Assembly: GCA_905479105.1 (NCBI GenBank)
Contig: CAJQLE010000001.1
Coordinates: 423,628-487,627, forward strand
Direction of reading: 5' to 3'
DNA: 64,000 bases
Source of the DNA: an uncultured Flavobacteriales bacterium
GTDB taxonomy: Bacteria > Bacteroidota > Bacteroidia > Flavobacteriales_G > Salibacteraceae
Positions 60,300 to 64,000 of the stretch are shown in pieces. The notes beneath the pieces were generated by a model that worked only from the letters and a program-made list of their open reading frames with translations, did no database searches and had not been told where the DNA came from. The translations under genes were made by a program, and so were the position numbers. Position 1 is the first letter of the stretch, and every line of letters begins with the position of its first letter.

Positions 60300-61526
60300 G
60301 TGAGCCTCAGTTTCTCCATTGCAAAACGCTACCTTTTTTCAAAAGGTAACCGCAATGTGATCAATATAATTTCTGGGATTGCTGCTGCTGGTGTTGCCAT
60401 CGGGAGCTTGGCAATGATCATTGTGTTGAGTGCTTTCAACGGTCTAGAAACATTAGTTGCGGACCTCTATACTTCCGTTGACCCAGACATTAGAATCGCT
60501 CCTGCTAAAGGCAAAACTCTGTCTTTAGACTCCGTGAACTTGGATGATATTATTCGTTGGGATGAATTAGAAGCTATTGCTCCAACGCTGGAAGAAACTG
60601 TTTTCTTGCAGTTTAAAGATCAACAATCAATCGTCACTCTGCGAGGAGTTTCAGAATCTTATCTACCTTATTTGGGATTAGAAGAGCATTTGGTGGAAGG
60701 TGAGATAGGCATTACTTGGAATGGATATCCAAGAGCTCTCCTAGGTTATGGAATAGCCGATAATCTAAATCTTTTCATAAGCGATGGCTATGACGGCATC
60801 AAAGTGTTCGCAGCAAAACGCGATGGTGCCAACTCCCTTAATCCAGAAAGCAAGTTCATTCAAGAGCGAATAGTGCCCATGGGTATTGTTTCTCTAAACC
60901 CAGAATTTGACTATACCTATTTCTATGTTCCGTTTGATTTTGCCTCAAACTTGCTGCAATATGAAAATCAGGCCTCCTTTTTAGATATGACATTAACGTC
61001 AGGAACTGATGCCGTTTTAGTTAAGGAAAAACTTGAAAATATGCTCGGTGCAAAGTATGAAGTGAAAACTCGAATGGAGCTGAACGATGTACTTTTCAAA
61101 ACCAACGCCACTGAAAAGTGGGTCACCTTCTTCATCTTAAGCTTCATACTCATTGTTGCAACCTTTAACCTCATCGGCAGTCTCACCATGCTAATAATTG
61201 ACAAGAAAAAAGATATTTCACTGCTGCGATCTCTTGGTCAAACTGCCAAAGATGTGCAGCGCGTATTCCTTTACGAAGGTTTGCTTATCACAAGCCTAGG
61301 CGCATTTGTTGGGATGGGATTGGGAATAAGTCTAATTCTCATTCAACAGTATATTGGCTTCTTTCCACTGCAAGGTGGTTTGGTAGATTTCTATCCCGTG
61401 GAATTGCATTTGGTGGACGTATTGGCTGTTTCAGGAGTGGTATTTACCATCGGTCTTTTAGCAAGCGTAATTCCTGTGAAAACCTTACTAAATCAAAAAC
61501 GACTTCACAAAGTGACTTCTTCGTAA
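60300..61526 (+). CDS. LolC/E-like ABC transporter permease (FtsX superfamily)
   Basis: 408 residues, GTG start. A first helix (INIISGIAAAGVAIGSLAMIIVLSAFNGLE) is followed by a large periplasmic domain (~50-270) and three C-terminal helices (FFILSFILIVATFNLIGSLTMLII). This is the MacB/LolCE layout. KDISLLRSLGQTAKDVQRVFLYEG is the usual FtsX coupling region. In this phylum single LolCE-like permeases are thought to move lipoproteins out of the inner membrane with a separate ATPase. It overlaps dusB by 22 bases at the 3' ends. Confidence 0.88.
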   Translation: MSLSFSIAKRYLFSKGNRNVINIISGIAAAGVAIGSLAMIIVLSAFNGLETLVADLYTSVDPDIRIAPAKGKTLSLDSVNLDDIIRWDELEAIAPTLEETVFLQFKDQQSIVTLRGVSESYLPYLGLEEHLVEGEIGITWNGYPRALLGYGIADNLNLFISDGYDGIKVFAAKRDGANSLNPESKFIQERIVPMGIVSLNPEFDYTYFYVPFDFASNLLQYENQASFLDMTLTSGTDAVLVKEKLENMLGAKYEVKTRMELNDVLFKTNATEKWVTFFILSFILIVATFNLIGSLTMLIIDKKKDISLLRSLGQTAKDVQRVFLYEGLLITSLGAFVGMGLGISLILIQQYIGFFPLQGGLVDFYPVELHLVDVLAVSGVVFTIGLLASVIPVKTLLNQKRLHKVTSS

Positions 61527-62494
61527 TTGGTTGTTACTGCTGCTAAAATTTGCATTAATGCTTTAGGATCCATCTCCGTCACCAATTGCATTCTAGTTTC
61601 TTTAAAATGTGAAATCCCTTTAAAGTAATTGGAATAATGCCTTCTCATTTCTAGCACACCCAACGTTTCGCCTTTCCACTTTATGGATCGCTCAAGATGC
61701 TCTTTGGCCGCAGCTGCTCTTTGTTCTATTGTGGGTTTATCTAGATGTTCACCTGTGGCCATGAAGTGTTTGATTTCATTAAAAATCCACGGATAACCTA
61801 TCGCTGCGCGTCCAATCATCACCCCATCCACACCAAACCTTGAACGCATCTCAATCGCCTTTTCTGGCGTGTTAACATCCCCATTACCAAATACGGGAAT
61901 CTGAATTCTAGGATTATTCTTTACTTCTCCAATCAATGTCCAATCGGCTTCCCCTTTATACATCTGAACTCGTGTACGGCCATGGATGGAAATCGCCTTA
62001 ATACCTATGTCTTGGAGACGCTCAGCAACTTCAACGATCTTTTTAGTGCTGTCATCCCAACCCAATCGTGTTTTCACCGTGACTGGAAGTTTCGTGCTAT
62101 CAACAATAGCTTTGGTGAGGCTCACCATTTTAGGAATATTCTTCAATATTCCCGCTCCAGCGTCTTTGCAAACCACCTTTTTTACTGGACAACCAAAGTT
62201 GATGTCTAAAATATCGGGATTAGTGCGCTCAACGATCTCAGCTGATTCACGCATCGGGCCTTCTTCACCTCCAAAAATTTGAATTCCGATTGGTCGCTCC
62301 TCATCATAAATGTCAAGCTTCTGAACACTTTTAGCTGCATCACGAATCAGCCCTTCAGAGCTAATAAACTCTGTATACATAAGGTCTGCTCCATATCTTT
62401 TGCACAGCGTTCTGAAAGGTGGATCACTCACATCTTCCATTGGCGCTAGCAACAGCGGAAATTCACCTAGCTCTATGTCTCCGATCTTCACCAT
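61505..62494 (-). CDS. dusB: tRNA dihydrouridine synthase (DusB type)
   Basis: 329 residues, FMN TIM barrel. LLAPMEDVSDPPFRTLCKRYGADLMYTEFI, INFGCPVKKVVCKDAGAGIL (with the catalytic Cys), KTRLGWDD, ISIHGRTRVQMYKGEADW and VMIGRAAIGYPWIF are Dus motifs. It reduces uridines in tRNA to dihydrouridine. It is divergent from the CPBP gene and has a -7 element 10 bases upstream. Confidence 0.95.
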   Translation of the reverse strand: MVKIGDIELGEFPLLLAPMEDVSDPPFRTLCKRYGADLMYTEFISSEGLIRDAAKSVQKLDIYDEERPIGIQIFGGEEGPMRESAEIVERTNPDILDINFGCPVKKVVCKDAGAGILKNIPKMVSLTKAIVDSTKLPVTVKTRLGWDDSTKKIVEVAERLQDIGIKAISIHGRTRVQMYKGEADWTLIGEVKNNPRIQIPVFGNGDVNTPEKAIEMRSRFGVDGVMIGRAAIGYPWIFNEIKHFMATGEHLDKPTIEQRAAAAKEHLERSIKWKGETLGVLEMRRHYSNYFKGISHFKETRMQLVTEMDPKALMQILAAVTTNYEEVTL

Positions 62495-62504
62495 TTTTGC
62501 GCTG

Positions 62505-62512
62505 CAAAGTTA
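62505..62512 (-). promoter_or_regulatory. -7 promoter element (TAACTTTG) of dusB
   Basis: An exact TAnnTTTG on the minus strand, 10 bases before the dusB ATG. Confidence 0.48.
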
Positions 62513-62529
62513 CATTCAATTCTAATCTT

Positions 62530-63477
62530 ATGCGAGACGCTCTTAAAAATGCTCATCCTCTAGTACAATTATCTGCATTGGTGCTGATTGGCTTTGTGTC
62601 CATGTTCATTTTACTAGGCTTCGTGATGGTTGCATTTGTAATCAGCGGATCATCTATTGGCTTTCTCAGTAACCCAGGTTCAATATCTGACCCCAATGAA
62701 CCGGCAGTATTCGCATTGAAAGTCATGCAAATCATGCAGGCGATTGGCTTATTTGTAATCCCTTACATCCTTTACAGATCATTACACAAATCGGATAATC
62801 CATACAAACTGATTCACACAAAAGGACGGCTCGGTATGGCGCTCATTTTTGCGTTGACAATGCTTTCTGCCTTGCCGTTGATAAACTATTTAGCAGAATG
62901 GAACAGCAGTCTATCCTTGCCAGAATCACTGCAAGGAATTGAGCATTGGATGCGTGAGATGGAAACAAATGCTGAGAACCTAATCAGAATCTTTTTGAAT
63001 ATGGAAACGGTTGGAGATTTGGTCTTTAACCTTCTTCTGGTTGCCATCATCCCAGCCGTTGCAGAAGAGGTGTTCTTCCGAGGCACCATGCAGCCTTTGT
63101 TTCTAAAGGTGACCAAGAACTATCACATAGCTATTTGGATCACTGCCTTCTTGTTCTCCTTCTTTCATATGCAATTTTTGGGCTTCTTTCCGCGCATGGT
63201 TTTAGGGGCTGTATTTGGCTATGCTGCTCATTGGTCGGGAACTCTTATACTCCCAATGATTGGCCATTTGATCAACAATGGGGTTGCTGTCTTGATCATG
63301 TGGTATATCGGTCAAGAAGCAATTGAAGAAAGCATTGAAACCATTGGGGCTAATGAAGGTGATGGTTTGTTCGCACTTATGAGCACCGCTGTGCTTTTAT
63401 CAGGTTTAGCCGCGGTATATTTCTCTTCAAGAAAGCTCAAAAGAAAAGCCCCAGAAACCGAAGTCTCTGAGGCTTAA
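62530..63477 (+). CDS. CPBP-family intramembrane metalloprotease
   Basis: 315 residues from ATG 62530; an earlier in-frame start would lie inside dusB. Eight predicted helices. CPBP motifs are EEVFFRGTMQPLF (EExxxR), FSFFHMQF (FxxxH) and MIGHLINNGVAV (HxxxN-type). Such membrane proteases resemble Rce1/ABI enzymes and can cleave prenylated proteins or process peptides; the substrate is unknown. Confidence 0.88.
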   Translation: MRDALKNAHPLVQLSALVLIGFVSMFILLGFVMVAFVISGSSIGFLSNPGSISDPNEPAVFALKVMQIMQAIGLFVIPYILYRSLHKSDNPYKLIHTKGRLGMALIFALTMLSALPLINYLAEWNSSLSLPESLQGIEHWMREMETNAENLIRIFLNMETVGDLVFNLLLVAIIPAVAEEVFFRGTMQPLFLKVTKNYHIAIWITAFLFSFFHMQFLGFFPRMVLGAVFGYAAHWSGTLILPMIGHLINNGVAVLIMWYIGQEAIEESIETIGANEGDGLFALMSTAVLLSGLAAVYFSSRKLKRKAPETEVSEA

Positions 63478-63494
63478 TCAAATCCAAATTCTAT

Positions 63495-63962
63495 TTATTT
63501 TTTAACCACCTTCTCTTTTGTCGAGTAGTTGATCTTTAATGCTTGAACTTTTCTGAGTTTTTGCTTCACTTCAGTCACAATTCCCATCTTGGTTTCTTTG
63601 TCAACTTTGAGTGAAACCGTGATTTTACCTTGAAGTTTTTCATCTCTATCTGCTCTTCTAGCAATGATATAGTCTTGAACGTCTTCGATGGTAGCAAAAT
63701 CATCGTCCAATTGAATTTTTGGGACTGTACCATACAGCTCGCTATTCATTGCTTCACCGATATAGATATAATCTACAAGCGCCTTATCTTCCAACTTATC
63801 AATTTCAGTTGCTTCTGGTTGGTCTAATTTAATTTTTAGATCAACTTCTCTCATCACAGTGGTAACCATGAAGAAGAATAAAAGCATGAAAACGATATCA
63901 GGAAGAGAAGCCGTGCTTACTGCCGGTGTTCCTTTACTATTATCCTTTTTAAATTTTGACAT
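63495..63962 (-). CDS. exbD: ExbD/TolR family biopolymer transport protein
   Basis: 155 residues. One N-terminal helix (LPDIVFMLLFFFMVTTVMREVD) with the conserved Asp at its start, then a periplasmic domain (TVSLKVDKETKMGIVTEVKQKLRKV). With ExbB it couples the proton gradient to TonB-dependent uptake. A GGAGGG sequence lies 5 bases before the ATG, an unusually good Shine-Dalgarno for this phylum, located at the end of the previous gene. Confidence 0.9.
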   Translation of the reverse strand: MSKFKKDNSKGTPAVSTASLPDIVFMLLFFFMVTTVMREVDLKIKLDQPEATEIDKLEDKALVDYIYIGEAMNSELYGTVPKIQLDDDFATIEDVQDYIIARRADRDEKLQGKITVSLKVDKETKMGIVTEVKQKLRKVQALKINYSTKEKVVKK

Positions 63963-63964
63963 AA

Positions 63965-64000
63965 TTACCCTCCGATATCTTTAGGTTCTGCTTCTGAAAT
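63965..64000 (-). CDS. C-terminal end of an upstream gene, probably another ExbD (5' end outside window)
   Basis: On the minus strand the last 11 codons, ISEAEPKDIGG, run to a TAA 2 bases before the exbD ATG. Paired exbD genes are usual in Bacteroidota, so a first ExbD paralog is likely, but only the tail is visible. Confidence 0.45.
   Translation of the reverse strand: MSEAEPKDIGG

Noticed and set aside
1-64000. tRNA, rRNA, tmRNA, CRISPR arrays, insertion sequences, integrases and riboswitches
   Set aside because: No cloverleaf, repeat-spacer array, transposase motif or known aptamer core was recognised by eye; a covariance-model scan was not possible here.

Overview
The window reads as a chromosome piece of a low-GC Bacteroidota bacterium, most likely a marine member of the Flavobacteriales. 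Supporting signs are the gliding genes gldB and gldC, five intact exported proteins or domains ending in type IX secretion (T9SS) sorting regions, a 286-residue primary sigma factor of Bacteroidota type, SprB-like repeats, and many TAnnTTTG or TAnnTTCG promoter elements just ahead of start codons. No tRNA, rRNA, CRISPR array, integrase or transposase was recognised. Once pseudogenes are counted, no gene-free stretch exceeds about 210 bases.

Layout. 1-2.3 kb: the end of a GH16 beta-glucanase and a T9SS-exported protein with two sugar-binding-like modules, the edge of a laminarin-type polysaccharide locus. 2.4-6.2 kb: a translationally coupled biosynthetic operon (type III polyketide synthase, methyltransferase, FAD oxidoreductase, UbiA prenyltransferase), probably for a prenylated or quinone-like phenolic. 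6.2-11 kb: fbp with a secreted unknown, then hmgA-hppD for tyrosine breakdown. 11-15 kb: a large GEVED/SprB surface protein preceded by a decayed copy. 15-19.6 kb: aspS, a ClC channel and a broken pfkA. 19.7-35 kb: housekeeping genes (lgt, hemB, dprA, kdsB, a CCDC81-SPOR envelope protein, rpoD, hemJ, mrp, nfu, an ECF sigma/outer-membrane pair, recJ, a DAHP synthase-chorismate mutase fusion).

35-41.4 kb: a tightly overlapping operon of a DUF4856 lipoprotein, an imelysin-like lipoprotein, an HTTM (gamma-carboxylase-like) membrane protein and a FecA-type TonB receptor. It has its own promoter and a perfect inverted repeat beside it. 41.5-48.5 kb: a PKD lipoprotein, gldC-gldB, an outer-membrane barrel gene with nadE, and korAB. 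48.6-59.9 kb: more T9SS cargo and several pseudogenes, with ccoS and ccoI lying apart. FNR-like palindromes sit upstream of both and inside a Crp/Fnr pseudogene-dinB pair. 60-64 kb: rbfA, a LolC-like permease, dusB, a CPBP protease and exbD genes.

Together the genes suggest an aerobic or microaerobic heterotroph living on polysaccharides, proteins and amino acids. It makes glucose (fbp intact, the local pfkA dead), oxidises 2-oxoacids with ferredoxin, and scavenges iron or a similar nutrient. Six pseudogenes in 64 kb, several of them next to intact relatives, are the most unusual global property. The type III PKS operon and the HTTM/imelysin operon are the best candidates for systems with undescribed chemistry.
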